Source of the DNA: JACMIU01 sp043763605
GTDB lineage: Bacteria > Armatimonadota > Armatimonadia > Armatimonadales > Armatimonadaceae
DNA length: 8,646 nt
Reading direction: 5' to 3'
NCBI GenBank assembly: GCA_043763605.1
Contig: JAYULM010000389.1
Coordinates: 1-8,646, forward strand
Shown one piece after another: positions 8,255 through 8,646 of the stretch. Both the position numbers and the translations under genes were made by a program. Under the pieces are notes generated by a model that saw only the letters and a list, made by a program, of their open reading frames with translations, was not told the origin of the DNA and did not search any database. How positions within the stretch are numbered: position 1 is the stretch's first letter; every line of letters begins with the position of its first letter.

Positions 8255-8276
8255 ATTATACCGTCCCGAGACGGTA
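8255..8276 (-). promoter_or_regulatory. Promoter with palindromic operator-like site
   Basis: On the minus strand CGGTATAAT ends at 8255. The -10 TATAAT (8260-8255) overlaps a perfect 7-bp inverted repeat, TACCGTC-CCGA-GACGGTA (8259-8276 on the plus strand), which occupies the -10/-35 spacer. No clear -35 is seen (AATCCT at 8283-8278 is poor). A dimeric repressor bound here would block the promoter. A hairpin in RNA is unlikely to matter, as it lies upstream of the predicted start. Confidence 0.55.
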
Positions 8277-8396
8277 AAGGATTCTCCCCAAGCTGCCTAA
8301 AGCATTCGGGGATAGCGAGTATTCAACGGATTAATGCAAGCCCCAACCCATTCAAAGCAGAAGGCATCGAACTGCGGAAGTATCCTGAGGGGATGG

Positions 8397-8646
8397 TCAT
8401 GCGACGGCAAACTCGCCAACTTCGCGCAGAGCGGGCGGGTAGAAGCCGAGAACGATCTGGCTTTTCGCGACGCCGAAGCGGAGTAAGTCGGTGCCGATAC
8501 CTTCCTCGGTATTATCGGTCAGTATCCAAATCTTGCCGTCGCGGATTTCTAAAGACTTGATGCAAAATAGAGTTTTTCGGGCTTCCTGACAAGAAGCGTG
8601 TTTGTTTTTTTGAGTGGGCTTCTCGCGCAAAGGGCGTAGCCATTTC
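8397..8646 (-). CDS. XisI-family protein, partial at the window edge
   Basis: The frame ends at TGA 8397-8399 and is open to the window edge. The last 53 residues match the C-terminal half of XisI proteins: LEIRDGKIWILTDNTEEGIG, then VAKSQIVLGFYPP and the ending EFAVA. XisI was named as a factor controlling fdxN element excision in heterocystous cyanobacteria; homologues, usually next to XisH, are widespread and of unclear function. The residues before this (KWLRPLREKPTQKN and on) do not fit the usual XisI N-terminal half, where a Gly-Trp precedes the DGKIWI motif by about 16 residues. The gene is therefore either divergent, 5'-damaged or shifted at the A-run near 8604-8610. A TTG at 8630 is a possible start without a clear ribosome-binding site. 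XisH, if present, would lie beyond the window. Confidence 0.7.
   Translation of the reverse strand, partial: KWLRPLREKPTQKNKHASCQEARKTLFCIKSLEIRDGKIWILTDNTEEGIGTDLLRFGVAKSQIVLGFYPPALREVGEFAVA

Noticed and set aside
7933..8300. Plus-strand open frames opposite the coiled-coil gene
   Set aside because: The minus-strand genes have strong ribosome-binding sites, a promoter and sensible protein composition; the plus translations are Arg/Ser/Cys-rich shadows.

Overview
The window comes from a bacterial chromosome of fairly high GC content. No taxonomic marker is present. The mix of a single-gene pyruvate phosphate dikinase, a Uma2-family nuclease, an XisI-type protein and a small nucleotidyltransferase pair fits large-genome environmental lineages such as Armatimonadota, Chloroflexota, Planctomycetota or Cyanobacteria. 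I favour an Armatimonadota-like source, but that is a guess. Three putative promoters share the extended -10 string CGGTAYAAT, at 99-107, 2696-2703 (both TACAAT) and 8263-8255 on the minus strand (TATAAT).

Layout. Positions 114-831 hold an overlapping two-gene module: a 77-aa helical partner and a 171-aa MNT/AbiEii-like nucleotidyltransferase with the look of a toxin-antitoxin pair. Positions 841-1821 hold decayed coding sequence, all in one frame. Its second part (1168-1821) is a nearly intact gene for a conserved hypothetical protein, interrupted by one in-frame TAG. A large imperfect inverted repeat (1827-1910) follows. Next comes a Uma2-family (DUF820) nuclease gene (1948-2673) whose last 20-odd codons are written inside a second long inverted repeat (2606-2666). 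The core-metabolism gene ppdK (2787-5456) has its own promoter, a GC-rich leader hairpin and a downstream hairpin terminator.

From about 5520 onward the DNA is visibly AT-richer with different codon use, suggesting acquired DNA. It encodes a 639-aa protein with TPR repeats, ankyrin repeats and a C-terminal segment carrying an R-x4-H motif (RHSFAH) like that of HEPN ribonucleases (5570-7489). Convergent to it is an unrecognised minus-strand operon: an 84-aa coiled-coil protein and a 139-aa acidic-tailed protein that overlap by 19 nt. Its promoter carries a perfect palindrome that looks like an operator. The right edge holds the C-terminal half of an XisI-family protein on the minus strand, running off the window.

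How the genes work together. ppdK is the only clear housekeeping gene; it interconverts pyruvate and phosphoenolpyruvate. The surrounding genes look accessory: a TA-like pair, a Uma2 nuclease, a TPR-ankyrin-putative HEPN protein, an unknown operon and an XisI remnant. This is a small cluster of defence-like, mobile-type genes around a metabolic anchor. The strongest candidate for something undescribed is the TPR-ankyrin-HEPN protein, whose layout resembles ankyrin-regulated RNase L, together with the unknown operon facing it.
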